DNA from: Gammaproteobacteria bacterium
Lineage (GTDB): Bacteria > Pseudomonadota > Gammaproteobacteria > Steroidobacterales > Steroidobacteraceae
Assembly (NCBI GenBank): GCA_003164785.1
Contig: PLUE01000029.1
Location: 1 to 56,513, forward strand
Direction: 5' to 3'
Length of the DNA: 56,513 nt
Shown in pieces: positions 1 to 9,209 of this stretch. The notes under the pieces were generated by a model, which saw only the letters and a program-made list of their open reading frames with translations, ran no database searches and was not told the origin of the DNA. How positions within the stretch are numbered: position 1 is the first letter of the stretch; every line of letters begins with the position of its first letter. A program made the translations under genes and the position numbers.

Positions 1-2
1 TC

Positions 3-863
3 ATCATCAGTGAATACATCAAGGTACACCCGATGGCGATCAAACATCCCGAAAAGGTGGACGCCGCCACACGCGAGAAGATCGCCGCCCTGAGCATTGC
101 CTACGATAACCCTGCGGAGTTTTTCGTCAAGACGCTTTCCGAGGGTGTGGCCACGATCGCCGCAGCGGTTTATCCAAAGCCCTGCGTGGTGCGTATGAGC
201 GACTTCAAGAGCAATGAATACGCCACCTTGTTGGGCGGGACGTTTTACGAGCCGGACGAAGACAATCCAATGCTCGGATTCCGAGGTGCATCCCGTTACG
301 CCCATCCCGCCTATGCCGAGGGCTTTGCGCTCGAGTGCGCGGCGATGAAACGGGTGCGCGATGAGATGGGACTGACGAACGTGAAGTTGATGATTCCCTT
401 TTGTCGCCGAGTCCAGGAGGGCGAAAAGGTGCTTGAGGCCATGGCGGCCAATGGCCTCAAGCGCGGGGACAATGGACTTGAGGTCTACGTCATGTGCGAG
501 ATCCCCAACAACGTCATCCAGATCGACGCCTTTGCCAAACTGTTCGATGGATTCTCGATCGGCTCCAATGATTTGACCCAGTTGACGCTCGGCGTGGACC
601 GGGATTCGCAAATCGTGGCCTTCGATTTTGACGAGCGCGATCCCGGCGTGAAAGAGATGATCCGCCTCGCAGTGGAGGGTGCGCGTCGCAACGGCCGGCA
701 TTCCGGACTGTGCGGGCAGGCGCCGTCGGATTATCCCGAAATGGCCGAGTATCTGGTGGAAATCGGCATCGATGCCATGAGTCTCAATCCGGACGCCGTA
801 CTCGCCACAACCCGGCAGGTGCTAGCGGTGGAAAAGCGCCTGTCAGAAGCTCCTAAATCATGA
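3..863 (+). CDS. ppsA: Phosphoenolpyruvate synthase, C-terminal part (5' end outside window)
   Basis: This is the C-terminal, PEP/pyruvate-binding TIM-barrel part of phosphoenolpyruvate synthase, which makes PEP, AMP and phosphate from pyruvate and ATP in gluconeogenesis. The frame is open from base 3, so the gene enters from upstream; the ATG at 33 is internal, not the start. Family signatures seen are the VVRMSDFKSNEYATL strand, the FRGASRY segment, KLMIPFCRRV, EIPNNVIQID, GFSIGSNDLTQLTLGVDRDS, and the catalytic-cysteine region HSGLCGQAPSD near the end. The stop falls where the family normally ends. A 189-bp gap separates it from the hydrogenase operon, so it is probably a separate transcription unit. 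The N-terminal ATP-grasp and phosphohistidine domains are not in the window. Confidence 0.93.
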   Translation: MISEYIKVHPMAIKHPEKVDAATREKIAALSIAYDNPAEFFVKTLSEGVATIAAAVYPKPCVVRMSDFKSNEYATLLGGTFYEPDEDNPMLGFRGASRYAHPAYAEGFALECAAMKRVRDEMGLTNVKLMIPFCRRVQEGEKVLEAMAANGLKRGDNGLEVYVMCEIPNNVIQIDAFAKLFDGFSIGSNDLTQLTLGVDRDSQIVAFDFDERDPGVKEMIRLAVEGARRNGRHSGLCGQAPSDYPEMAEYLVEIGIDAMSLNPDAVLATTRQVLAVEKRLSEAPKS

Positions 864-990
864 AGCCGATCGGCGAGAAAAACCCAATCGCGATCGGAAA
901 GCACGGATAGTATTGCGGAACAATTTGTTGCGAAATATTGCTTCCCGCTGTTGTGCCGGATTCGGCTACGCTCGAATCGAATCGTTTGCA

Positions 991-1020
991 TTGACTGGGA
1001 TCGATTATTGGTGTTTATAG
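991..1020 (+). promoter_or_regulatory. Candidate sigma-70 promoter of the hydrogenase operon
   Basis: TTGACT (991-996) and TTATAG (1015-1020) are separated by 18 bp and lie about 35 bp upstream of the first hydrogenase gene, in an AT-richer gap after ppsA. The spacing and position fit a vegetative promoter. No confident FNR-type box was recognised beside it. Confidence 0.4.
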
Positions 1021-1052
1021 GATTGTGAAATAGTCGGCGGAGCACGCTGGTT

Positions 1053-2270
1053 TTGGTAATTTATCCAGCTACGCTGGCGTCGGCCTTCAAAGCGGTGGAG
1101 TGTCAGATCATTCAACATGTCTCAGACAACCAGGCAAGACTGCTCATCACATCCGAGGGTCTTCAGGCGCTCATTGATGCGCTCGCGGGCCGTGGCTACC
1201 AGGTGCTCGGTCCGGCCGTGCGGGATGGCGCCATTGTCTATGACACCATTGCGCGCGTTGCCGATTTGCCGGCCGGATGGACGGATCATCAGGAGGCGGG
1301 ACGCTATCGGCTCGAGCGGCGCAACGATGGTGCATTATTCGGGTTTGCGGTCGGCCCGCAATCGTGGAAGCGATTCCTGCATCCGCCGGTCGAGACCCTG
1401 TGGACGATGCGCCGTGATGGTGCTGCTGTCGCGATTTCAAGCGCTGCCACGACCACTCCCAAACTGGCGTTCCTGGGCGTACGCGCCTGCGAGATCCACG
1501 CCATCGCGGTCCAGGATCGGGTATTGCGCGACGGACCGTATCCGGATACTGCTTATGCGATGCGTCGTCAGGATGCGTTCATCGTTGCCGTCAACTGCGG
1601 GCAGGCAGGAGGAACGTGCTTCTGCGTCTCGATGCAGACGGGACCGAAGGCGAACTCGGGTTTCGATCTGGCCCTGACCGAGCTTGTGGATGGCGACAGC
1701 CACCATTTCCTGGTCGAGGTTGGCAGCGAAGCCGGCGCCGAACTGCTCGAGCGGGTGCCGCATCATCCGGCAACGGACGCACACCGGGCGGCCGCCGAAG
1801 CGGTCATCGCACGCACGGCAAGCCAGATGGGGCGGAGCCTGGAAACCGACGGCATCAAGGAACTCCTGCAGAGCAATCCGGATCATCCGCGTTGGGATGA
1901 CGTCGCCCAGCGCTGCCTGGCCTGCGGCAATTGCACCATGGTTTGCCCGACCTGCTTTTGCACGACGGTGGAGGATCACACCGATCTGATCGGGAATTCC
2001 GCGGAGCGGGTGCGCATGTGGGACTCCTGCTTCACCATGGACTTCTCGTACCTCCATGGAGGCAGTGTGCGATCGACGGCCCGCTCACGCTACCGGCAAT
2101 GGATGACCCACAAGCTCGCATCTTGGTTCGATCAATTCGGCACCTCAGGCTGTGTCGGCTGTGGCCGCTGCATCACCTGGTGCCCGGTGGGTATCGACAT
2201 CACGCAGGAAGCTGCTGCCATCCGCTCAACCTCGACTGCGGCGAAGGGAGACCAGAATGGAGGGTCTTGA
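1053..2270 (+). CDS. hydB: Group 3b-type [NiFe] hydrogenase, beta (iron-sulfur) subunit
   Basis: This is the electron-transfer beta subunit of a cytosolic NAD(P)-linked [NiFe] hydrogenase, related to the A subunit of anaerobic sulfite reductase. The C-terminal third carries two ferredoxin-type motifs, [16 protein letters not shown] and [12 protein letters not shown], which ligate [4Fe-4S] clusters passing electrons between the hydrogenase module and the flavin subunit. The N-terminal part has the family sequence GRYRLERR...SWKRFLHPP. The longest frame starts at a TTG at 1053 with a GGCGGAG sequence about 10 bp upstream; a GTG at 1098 is an alternative start. It heads the operon and its 3' end overlaps the next gene by 14 bp. 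Confidence 0.9.
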   Translation: MVIYPATLASAFKAVECQIIQHVSDNQARLLITSEGLQALIDALAGRGYQVLGPAVRDGAIVYDTIARVADLPAGWTDHQEAGRYRLERRNDGALFGFAVGPQSWKRFLHPPVETLWTMRRDGAAVAISSAATTTPKLAFLGVRACEIHAIAVQDRVLRDGPYPDTAYAMRRQDAFIVAVNCGQAGGTCFCVSMQTGPKANSGFDLALTELVDGDSHHFLVEVGSEAGAELLERVPHHPATDAHRAAAEAVIARTASQMGRSLETDGIKELLQSNPDHPRWDDVAQRCLACGNCTMVCPTCFCTTVEDHTDLIGNSAERVRMWDSCFTMDFSYLHGGSVRSTARSRYRQWMTHKLASWFDQFGTSGCVGCGRCITWCPVGIDITQEAAAIRSTSTAAKGDQNGGS

Positions 2271-2715
2271 GCATATCCTGACGCAGCATCCATTCTTTGC
2301 GGGTTTCTCCGACGAACACAGCCGGCTCGTCGCCGGTTGCGCCCGCAATCATCGCTACGATGCCGGCGAGTACCTGTTTCGCGAGGGCAGCCCGGCCGAC
2401 GAGTTCTTCCTGATCCGCCACGGCCAGGTGGCGCTGGAGATCGTATCGCCGGGACAGGCACCGATCGTGTTTGCGACGCTCGGCGAGGGAGAAATCGTCG
2501 GCGCCTCCTGGCTGGTCCCCCCCTATCGTTGGATGTTCGACGCGCGCTGCGTGGCGCTGACGCGGGCGATCGGTATCGACGCTGCATGCCTGCGCGGCAA
2601 ATGCGAGGCGGACCATGATCTCGGCTACGAGTTGATGAAGCGCTTTCTGCCGATCCTGGTGCAGCGGCTTCACGCAACCCGGCTGCAGATTCTCGACGTC
2701 TACGGCAAGCGTTGA
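2257..2715 (+). CDS. Small cyclic-nucleotide-binding-domain protein inside the hydrogenase operon
   Basis: A protein of about 152 residues consisting of one cNMP-binding (Crp/Fnr-like) beta-roll and a short helical tail. Seen are [27 protein letters not shown] and [11 protein letters not shown], typical of this fold. There is no C-terminal helix-turn-helix, so DNA binding is not expected. The ATG at 2257 overlaps the end of hydB by 14 bp, and the stop is 1 bp before hydG, so it is co-translated with the hydrogenase. Inference: it is an allosteric or ligand-sensing accessory of the hydrogenase rather than a transcription factor. The phosphate-binding cassette looks non-canonical, so the ligand, if any, is unknown. 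Confidence 0.8.
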   Translation: MEGLEHILTQHPFFAGFSDEHSRLVAGCARNHRYDAGEYLFREGSPADEFFLIRHGQVALEIVSPGQAPIVFATLGEGEIVGASWLVPPYRWMFDARCVALTRAIGIDAACLRGKCEADHDLGYELMKRFLPILVQRLHATRLQILDVYGKR

Positions 2716-2716
2716 T

Positions 2717-3553
2717 ATGGGCGCCGCACCGCAGACCGACCCCTTCGTCCCGCAGCTCTATCGGGTCGGTCGAGTGCGGCGCGAGCTCGCCGATACAATG
2801 ACGCTGGAACTCGCGCCCTTCGCCGGTCCGCGACCGAGTTTCGAGCCCGGACAGTTCAATATGCTGTATGCCTTCGGTGTCGGCGAGGTGGCGGTCAGCA
2901 TCAGTGGCGCAGCAGACGCGAGCAGTTTCATCCATACCGTTCGCGACGTCGGTGCCGTCAGTGGAGCGATCGCGGCACTCGAAGCGGGGGCCACGATCGG
3001 TCTGCGCGGGCCGTTCGGCACCGGCTGGCCGGTCGTGTCAGCGCAAGGCGCAGACCTGCTGCTGGTGGCGGGCGGCCTGGGCCTCGCGCCACTACGTCCC
3101 GCGATCTACCATGTGCTGGCCAACCGCCCTCGCTATGGCCGCGTGGTCATTCTGGTCGGCAGCCGCAACCCTCTAGGCATGCTGTATCGCCGAGAGTTGG
3201 AGGAGTGGCGTCGGCGTCTCGATGTGGACATCGAAATGACTGTCGACCACGCCGATGCCGACTGGCATGGAAACGTCGGCGTCGTCCCGTCACTGATCCG
3301 CCGGGTGGCTTTCGACCCTCACGAGACGATCGCGCTGATTTGCGGACCGGAAGTGATGATGCGATTCACCGTGAACGCGCTGCGCGAGGCCGGCGTTCTG
3401 CCGGACCGGATCTATCTGTCGATGGAGCGCAACATGAAATGCGCCATCGGTCTGTGCGGTCACTGCCAATTCGGACCCGCCTTCGTCTGCAAGGACGGAC
3501 CGGTGATGCGCTTCGACAGGATCGCCGAGATCCTCGCCGTGCGCGAGATATGA
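2717..3553 (+). CDS. hydG: Group 3b-type [NiFe] hydrogenase, gamma subunit (FAD/NAD(P)-binding, [2Fe-2S])
   Basis: This is the flavin subunit that exchanges electrons with NAD(P)H. It has a ferredoxin-reductase fold: an N-terminal FAD barrel (EPGQFNMLY, residues about 40-50), a central NAD(P)-binding domain ([14 protein letters not shown], about 114-128; [10 protein letters not shown]) and a C-terminal [2Fe-2S] motif with Cys242, Cys247, Cys250 and Cys258. The 278-residue length suits the family, which includes the dihydroorotate dehydrogenase electron-transfer subunit. It sits 1 bp after the cNMP-binding gene and 1 bp before the small hydrogenase subunit, which fixes its identity within the complex. 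Confidence 0.92.
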   Translation: MGAAPQTDPFVPQLYRVGRVRRELADTMTLELAPFAGPRPSFEPGQFNMLYAFGVGEVAVSISGAADASSFIHTVRDVGAVSGAIAALEAGATIGLRGPFGTGWPVVSAQGADLLLVAGGLGLAPLRPAIYHVLANRPRYGRVVILVGSRNPLGMLYRRELEEWRRRLDVDIEMTVDHADADWHGNVGVVPSLIRRVAFDPHETIALICGPEVMMRFTVNALREAGVLPDRIYLSMERNMKCAIGLCGHCQFGPAFVCKDGPVMRFDRIAEILAVREI

Positions 3554-3554
3554 C

Positions 3555-4331
3555 ATGAGTGACAAGAAGCGCCCAAGGCTCGCAGTCTGGAAATTTGCCT
3601 CATGCGACGGCTGTCAGTTGTCGTTGCTCGATTGCGAGGATGAACTCCTGACGCTCGCGGCTGCGGTGCAGATCGCCAACTTCCCCGAGGCCTCGAGTGC
3701 AATCGAGGACGGCCCGTATGACCTGTCGCTGGTGGAAGGATCGATCACCACGGCGCATGATGCAGAGCGAATCCTCGAGGTGCGGCGGCAATCGAAGCAT
3801 CTGGTCACGATCGGCGCCTGCGCCACCGCCGGCGGCATTCAGGCACTGCGCAATTTCGCCGACGTGAACGACTACATCGCCGCTGTTTATGCTTCACCTC
3901 AATATATCAAGACGCTGGCGACCTCGAGCCCGATTTCGGCGCACGTGCCGGTGGATTTCGAATTGCACGGCTGCCCGATCAACAAGGCGCAGCTCATCGA
4001 GGTGATTTCCGCATTCCTGGCCGGTCGCAAGCCGGCGATTGCTACCCACAGCGTTTGTATCGAGTGCAAGCGCAGCGGCATGATCTGCGTGATGGTGCAG
4101 GGCACGCCGTGCCTGGGTCCCGTCACGCATGCGGGTTGCGGCGCGATTTGCCCCTCGTTCCGGCGTGGCTGCTACGGCTGTTACGGTCCGATGGAGAGCC
4201 CGAATACCGCAGCGCTGGCGCGCGAATGGCAGACGTTGGGAGCTACACCGCGCGACCTGCGACGCGCCTTTCGCAGCTTCAATGCTACCGCCAAGCCGTT
4301 TCTGACCGAGAGCGAGGCCCATGGCGACTAA
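3555..4331 (+). CDS. hydD: Group 3b-type [NiFe] hydrogenase, small (delta) subunit
   Basis: This is the small subunit carrying the iron-sulfur clusters next to the NiFe site. It belongs to the 20-kDa NADH-dehydrogenase/hydrogenase small-subunit family. Visible cluster ligands include Cys17 and Cys20 ([13 protein letters not shown]), the cysteine of [11 protein letters not shown], and ELHGCPI. A cysteine-rich C-terminal part ([40 protein letters not shown]) supplies further clusters. There is no Tat signal, so the enzyme is cytosolic, as expected for group 3. The reading frame overlaps the large subunit start by 11 bp, which suggests translational coupling and equal stoichiometry. Confidence 0.93.
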   Translation: MSDKKRPRLAVWKFASCDGCQLSLLDCEDELLTLAAAVQIANFPEASSAIEDGPYDLSLVEGSITTAHDAERILEVRRQSKHLVTIGACATAGGIQALRNFADVNDYIAAVYASPQYIKTLATSSPISAHVPVDFELHGCPINKAQLIEVISAFLAGRKPAIATHSVCIECKRSGMICVMVQGTPCLGPVTHAGCGAICPSFRRGCYGCYGPMESPNTAALAREWQTLGATPRDLRRAFRSFNATAKPFLTESEAHGD

Positions 4332-5610
4332 GACGATCCGCGTCGACCTCCTCACGCGCGTCGAGGGTGAAGGAGCGCTCGATCTTCAGATCAGCGACGG
4401 CCGAGTCACCTCGGTGCAGCTCAATATTTTCGAGCCGCCGCGTTTTTTTGAAGCGCTTCTGCGCGGACGCGGCTATGCTGAAACGCCGGACATCGTGGCG
4501 CGCATCTGCGGCATCTGTCCGATCGCCTATCAAATGAGCGCGGTACATGCGATCGAGAACGCGTTCGGCGTCACGGTCGATGGACAACTGCGCTCGCTGC
4601 GGCGGCTGATTTATTGCGGTGAATGGATCGAGAGCCACGCGCTGCATGTGGTCATGCTGCACGCGCCGGATTTCCTTGGCTTCCCCGATGCAATCCGGAT
4701 GGCGGGTGAGCACGGCGACATCGTACGCAGCGGACTGGCCTTGAAGAAGGCCGGCAACGAGTTGATGCGTGTGCTCGGCGGGCGCGAAATTCACCCCGTC
4801 AACGTCAAGCCCGGCGGCTTCTATCGGGCGCCGAGCCGCGCAGAACTGGCTCCCGTAGCCGAAAACCTCGCGCGCGCACACGAGCTAGCCGTAGGTCTCG
4901 TGCGTTGGGTCGCAGCTTTTCCGTTTCCGCAATTCGAGCGGGACTATGAGTTTGTCGCGCTGCGACATCCGCACGAATATCCGTTCAACGAGGGACGGCT
5001 CGTTTCGAATCGCGATATCGATATCGATATCGCCGACTACGAGACGCAGTTCGAGGAACGGCATGTCGAGCATTCAACCGCACTGCATTCGGTGGTGAAG
5101 CGACGCGGCGCTTATTTGGTCGGGCCGCTCGCTCGCTATGCGCTCAATTTCGATCGCCTGCCGGCATCGGTTCAGGCCCTTGCGCGCGAATCCGGGCTGG
5201 GTGCGGTGTGCCGCAACCCTTTCCAGAGCATCATCGTGCGAGCGCTCGAGATCGTCTACGCCTGCGAGGAGGCGCTGAGGCTGATCGCGGCGTACGAGCC
5301 GCCGGATCTCGCGGCGCTGCCCGTCGCGCCGCGAGCGGGTATCGGCTTCGGCTGCACCGAGGCCCCGCGTGGCATCTGCTGGCATCGCTACGAGTTCGAT
5401 GCCGAGGGCACGATCCGCACGGCGCGCATCGTGCCACCGACGTCGCAGAATCAACCCAGTATCGAGGCGGATCTGGCAGCGGTCGCCACATCTCTACTCG
5501 ACCAGCCTGATGAGTTCATCCGCCATCGCTGCGAGCAGACTATTCGCAACTATGATCCCTGCATTTCGTGTTCAGCGCATTTCCTAAAGCTATCAGTGCA
5601 TCGAACATGA
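4321..5610 (+). CDS. hydA: Group 3b-type [NiFe] hydrogenase, large (alpha) catalytic subunit
   Basis: This is the catalytic subunit that binds the NiFe(CN)2CO centre and oxidises or evolves H2. Both nickel-binding motifs are intact: RICGIC near the N terminus (Cys63, Cys66) and DPCISC at the C terminus (Cys414, Cys417) followed by His420. The nine residues after His420 are the tail normally removed by the maturation protease, whose gene follows directly. The length of 429 residues is typical of group 3. Context (flavin subunit, cytosolic small subunit) supports an NAD(P)-coupled bidirectional or sulfhydrogenase-like enzyme; the group 3b assignment rests on subunit make-up and would need a phylogeny to confirm. 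Confidence 0.94.
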   Translation: MATKTIRVDLLTRVEGEGALDLQISDGRVTSVQLNIFEPPRFFEALLRGRGYAETPDIVARICGICPIAYQMSAVHAIENAFGVTVDGQLRSLRRLIYCGEWIESHALHVVMLHAPDFLGFPDAIRMAGEHGDIVRSGLALKKAGNELMRVLGGREIHPVNVKPGGFYRAPSRAELAPVAENLARAHELAVGLVRWVAAFPFPQFERDYEFVALRHPHEYPFNEGRLVSNRDIDIDIADYETQFEERHVEHSTALHSVVKRRGAYLVGPLARYALNFDRLPASVQALARESGLGAVCRNPFQSIIVRALEIVYACEEALRLIAAYEPPDLAALPVAPRAGIGFGCTEAPRGICWHRYEFDAEGTIRTARIVPPTSQNQPSIEADLAAVATSLLDQPDEFIRHRCEQTIRNYDPCISCSAHFLKLSVHRT

Positions 5611-6125
5611 CGGGGACAGGCGGTCAGGCTGCGGCGCCCCGCAAGGTGCTCGTGATCGGTCTCGGCAATCCGGATCGTGGTGACGACGCCGTTGGCGCGA
5701 TCGTCGCACAAGATCTCGGCGGCAGACTGCCGGCCGATGTCCCGGTTTTCGCGCGTCGCGGCGACATGCTGTCTCTGATCGAAGACTGGGCTGGCTTCGA
5801 TGCGCTCGTGTGTGTCGATGCCGCGGCGCCGCTGGGGGACCCTGGGCGCATCCACCGAATCGATCTGCGCGCGAGCACATTGACCAAGCAGATTTCACTG
5901 ACCTCGAGCCATGGCTTGGGTCTGGTTGAGGTGATCGAGCTCGCCAGCGCGCTGCATCTCGAGCCGCGCGAGATCATTGTCTATGCCATCGAGGGCGCCT
6001 CGTTCGACAACGGCACCGCCTTGACGCCTGCGGTCGCCACCGCAGCGCGAGTCGTCGCGGACCGAGTCTTGGCCGACGTCGGCAGGTTGCAGTACGCGTC
6101 GATGGTGGATGTGTCCGATGCATGA
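5607..6125 (+). CDS. [NiFe] hydrogenase maturation endopeptidase (HyaD/HybD family)
   Basis: This protease cuts the C-terminal tail off the large subunit once nickel is inserted. The N-terminal [13 protein letters not shown] is the family signature. The expected nickel-sensing positions are occupied by an acidic residue in GDDAVG, the Asp of VCVDAAAP, and the His of TSSHGLG. The start is taken at the ATG at 5607, whose ATGA overlaps the hydA stop; a longer frame begins at 5568 but lies inside hydA. The length of 172 residues matches the family. It is the dedicated protease for the preceding alpha subunit. Confidence 0.9.
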   Translation: MTGTGGQAAAPRKVLVIGLGNPDRGDDAVGAIVAQDLGGRLPADVPVFARRGDMLSLIEDWAGFDALVCVDAAAPLGDPGRIHRIDLRASTLTKQISLTSSHGLGLVEVIELASALHLEPREIIVYAIEGASFDNGTALTPAVATAARVVADRVLADVGRLQYASMVDVSDA

Positions 6126-6303
6126 AACAGGCATCATTGAATACGCCGACTTCTGCGATTGTGCATCGGGGGCTGGGTCTCGGTGCTGGATGTTGTCCCC
6201 GGAAAATCTCTTCGACCGCAACAGCCGCGCATTGCTGGCGCCAGCCTTCACTTCTGATTTGAGTTATGCCGATGCGGGATTCTCCAGCATTCGCATTCGA
6301 TGA
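6118..6303 (+). pseudogene. Possible remnant of hypA (nickel insertion accessory), start only
   Basis: An ATG overlapping the end of the protease gene opens with MHETGII, which matches the strongly conserved HypA N terminus (MHE-x-x-I) whose His2 binds nickel. After about eight residues the resemblance ends, and the 61-residue frame has no recognisable CxxC zinc site. Inference: hypA once followed the protease and was lost by deletion or divergence just after its start. The alternative is coincidence with a short spurious frame. A working hypA would have to lie elsewhere. Confidence 0.4.
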
Positions 6304-6496
6304 AGAGTCGTGTGGGATCGATATTGACACGCGGTCCTTGTGTGGGGATTCTTGCCGTATCAGCGGTGCCTTCAGGATCCGATGAGTCCGCGAGCGGTGG
6401 ATGGACGCAACGCGCGGTGGAAAGCCCGGATAGCGGCGGGCCACGAAGCGTGGGAGCCTGACACCGAAACTTTGACTCGTGACCTGCAGTGGAGGA

Positions 6497-7150
6497 ATGA
6501 TCGTGAACCGACGAGAGACAGTGGCTGGAATACTCGGGGGCGCCGCGGCGGTGACCGGTCGGGCGTTCGGCGCTCAGGCAAAGAACATGTCGCTTCCCGC
6601 ACCCCGTCGCGAAGGCGGCCAACCCGTGCTGTCGGCGCTCAACCTGCGCCGCTCGACGCGCGCCTATTCGACTCGATCGCTTCCGCTGCAGACGCTGTCG
6701 GATCTGCTGTGGGCCTCTTTCGGCATCAATCGACCGAGCGGCGATCGGACCGCGCCTTATTGGCGGCACGTGATGGTGATTGATATTTATGTGGCAATGG
6801 CCGACGGGGTTTGGCTCTATGAGCCGAAGGAGCACCAGCTCCTCGGCTACCTGCCGGCAGATATTCGCGCGCAAACGGGATCGCAGGATTTTGTCGGCGT
6901 GGCTCCGCTCAATCTCATTTACGTCGCTCACGGCGAGCGTATGCCGGAGCTCAAGCCCGAGGAGCAAAGACTGTACTGCTCGGTGGATACGGGCTTCATC
7001 GGCCAGAATGTGTATCTATTTTGCGCATCGGAGGGACTCGGCACGGTGTTTCGAGGCGCGGTCGACTACGCGAAGCTCGCCAAGACCCTGAACCTGCCCG
7101 ATCATCAGTTTGTGACTTTCGCGCAGACCGTGGGCTACGCGGCGAGCTAG
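6497..7150 (+). CDS. Tat-exported nitroreductase-family protein
   Basis: A protein of 217 residues with an N-terminal twin-arginine-like signal (NRRETVAGILGGAAAVTG, residues about 4-21, ending AFGAQA) and a nitroreductase/SagB-type domain (RRSTRAYSTRSLPLQTLSDLLWASFGINRPSGDRT; later VDTGFIGQNVYLFCASEGLGTVFRG). The family binds FMN and reduces diverse substrates; periplasmic members are usually of unknown substrate. The ATG at 6497 has GGAGG 6 bp upstream. It follows a 193-bp gap with no clear gene after the hydrogenase operon, and precedes a decayed molybdoenzyme gene. Substrate not predictable. Confidence 0.8.
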   Translation: MIVNRRETVAGILGGAAAVTGRAFGAQAKNMSLPAPRREGGQPVLSALNLRRSTRAYSTRSLPLQTLSDLLWASFGINRPSGDRTAPYWRHVMVIDIYVAMADGVWLYEPKEHQLLGYLPADIRAQTGSQDFVGVAPLNLIYVAHGERMPELKPEEQRLYCSVDTGFIGQNVYLFCASEGLGTVFRGAVDYAKLAKTLNLPDHQFVTFAQTVGYAAS

Positions 7151-7158
7151 GGGGAGAG

Positions 7159-7770
7159 ATGGACGGCAGAATGTCGCGTCGGGGTTTTCTCCAGCAGTCG
7201 GTATTGACAACCGCGAGCACCACACTCAATCGCGGGGCCGCGCACATTGCCATGCAGGGGCAGCACCGCCGGCGTGAGGCATGAGCTGGCGGATGCCTTC
7301 GGCTTGCCGCTGAATAAAATTCGGGTGGTGGTCGAAGCGATGGGCGGGGGCTTCGGATCGAAATCCATGCTCGGCAGCTACGGTCGGATGGCTGTCAGGT
7401 TGTCGCAGCAAGCACGCGTCCCCGTACGAATTGATCCAAGTCCGGTGCGCCGCGAAGAACGGCGCATCGGTGCGCAGCTGCACTGTGCGAGGAGCGGATT
7501 TTGGATCAGCGTTCCGGTCGCATGCTCAACGCGAATCTGGAGGAATACAAGATCTCGGGAAGCTGCGACATGCCACAGATCGATGTCGTCGTTCTCGAGG
7601 ACTATCGCGCAACGAGCGCTACCGATGCCTATGGCATCGCGGAGCCTTCGAACATCGCAACCGCCCCCGCGATCGGCAACGCGGTGTACAACGCGATCGG
7701 TGTGCGCATTCGGTCGCTCCCGATGACGCCCGCGGCGGTCCTCGCGGTGCTCGGGCAGCAGCGAATCGGT
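7159..7770 (+). pseudogene. Decayed xanthine dehydrogenase/aldehyde oxidase-type molybdopterin subunit
   Basis: Three pieces of one family appear in order but in different frames. First comes a Tat signal start (MSRRGFLQQSVLTTAS, from 7159). Then FGLPLNKIRVVVEAMGGGFGSK (about 7298-7370), the conserved molybdopterin-contact segment. Last, from about 7501, are GRMLNANLEEYKISGSCDMPQIDV, YGIAEPSNIATAPAIGNAVYNAIGVRIRSLPMTP, the typical C terminus. The intact subunit is about 700-750 residues; only about 200 remain, so large internal deletions and at least one frameshift have occurred. It begins 8 bp after the nitroreductase gene, suggesting that both once formed an operon for an exported oxidoreductase. 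Confidence 0.75.
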
Positions 7771-7985
7771 CATCACCAACAGCTGCGGGCTGTCGAGCAG
7801 ATTGAAAAAATCCACTGCCTCGGCGTCGCGCACGCGCCGCCTGATCTGCTTCGCATGTTGCTGCAAACGACTCTCGGCATTACGATGACTCATGGCTGAC
7901 CTTCGAGGAGACTTTCACAGCACCGCTGTCAAGACTGCAAACAGGAGCCTCGCTTAATGACGACCGTGCGAGCACAAGGTCCTTC

Positions 7986-8969
7986 GTGATTACGATCAAT
8001 CCCAAAGCAAGACAGCGGGCCACGGTAATCCTGGCGGCGGTGCTCGGCCTCTTCGTCGCCGCGGCGCTGATCGGCCATTCCAAATTCGACGCGGTGCTGG
8101 CGGCGATGAGTCCGATCGGATTCGGAGGATCCCTGGCTGTGATCGCGGCCCAGGTCGCGCTCTACTTGCCCCTGGGCCTGGCTTGGTGGATGGTCGCGCC
8201 CGGCCTGCCGCTCGCGCGAGTGGGCGTGTTTGTCTGGGGCAGCCTGATGGCCGAGGCGGCTTCGAACCTCCTGCCATTCTCGCAGGTTGGCGGAGTCGTG
8301 ATCGCCACGCGTGCGGTGGTGCTGGGCGGAGTGCCATTGGCTACGTCGTTTGGCTCGAACGTGGTGGATATCACCATGGAGGTGGCCGCCCAGGTGATCT
8401 ACACCCTCGTCGGCGTCGTGCTGTTGGAGCAACGGCTGCACTTCACACCGCTCCTGCATTCCCTGCTGGTCGGCCTCGCCATCACCGCGTGCCTAGTCGG
8501 TGGTTTCATCGCAACCCAAAAGAGCAGCTTGCGGATCACTGAGGCCCTGGTCCGCCGAATAGTCCCGGCCGCCGGCGAGGAAGCCACTGCCGTGAGCCTC
8601 TTCATCAAGTCCGTTTATGCCAATCCGGCGCGGCTCTGGGCCTGCCTCGGCGTGCACGTGGGAGCATGGTTTGCTACGGCGGCTGGGACCTGGTTGATTC
8701 TAGCATTCATCGGTCGGCCCCTGCCCATGATGTCCGTGTTGGCGATCGAGAGCCTACAGTTCGCCTTCCGCAATGCCGCCTTCATGGTGCCCATCGGGCT
8801 GGGCGTTCAGGAAGGGGCCTATGTGCTGCTGGGGCCCCTGTTCGGCCTGCCGGCAGAGGCGGCGCTCGCGCTTTCCCTCATCAAGCGTGCCCGTGACAGC
8901 ATCATCGGTTTGCCCATGCTGCTCAGTTGGCAGTTCGTGGAAATCCGCCGGCCATTGCGCGGGAAGTAA
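7986..8969 (+). CDS. hpnL: HpnL/YbhN-like flippase-domain integral membrane protein
   Basis: A 327-residue, very hydrophobic protein with about seven to eight membrane segments, from AVLGLFVAAALIG (about residue 18) onward. It matches the lysylphosphatidylglycerol synthase transmembrane-like family, specifically the HpnL type linked to hopanoid biosynthesis gene sets: NLLPFSQVGGVVIATRAV, FGSNVVDITMEVAAQ, FRNAAFMVPIGLGVQEGAY and the final LIKRARDSIIGLPMLLSWQ. The start is a GTG at 7986. No hopanoid gene lies nearby, so the role (lipid transport or membrane lipid modification) is inferred only from family. Confidence 0.75.
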   Translation: MITINPKARQRATVILAAVLGLFVAAALIGHSKFDAVLAAMSPIGFGGSLAVIAAQVALYLPLGLAWWMVAPGLPLARVGVFVWGSLMAEAASNLLPFSQVGGVVIATRAVVLGGVPLATSFGSNVVDITMEVAAQVIYTLVGVVLLEQRLHFTPLLHSLLVGLAITACLVGGFIATQKSSLRITEALVRRIVPAAGEEATAVSLFIKSVYANPARLWACLGVHVGAWFATAAGTWLILAFIGRPLPMMSVLAIESLQFAFRNAAFMVPIGLGVQEGAYVLLGPLFGLPAEAALALSLIKRARDSIIGLPMLLSWQFVEIRRPLRGK

Positions 8970-9209
8970 GCCAATGTCGGGGACCGTATCTAGGGTGGGG
9001 GTTGCTGTCACATACCAGGCCATTTTCGCGCCGGGGTGTTAGGCGAAATCACTAATTCTGGTCGCGGAATAGGTCATACGGCCACGACACGCCGCTTGGA
9101 TTATTACACGCAGTCCGTGTCACTCCCACCTTTGATGCAGTCCCTTTACTTCAATGGACGAGGGCGTTTTCACATGATTGGTCGTGCGGCGTGCGGTACA
9201 CTTGCACGC

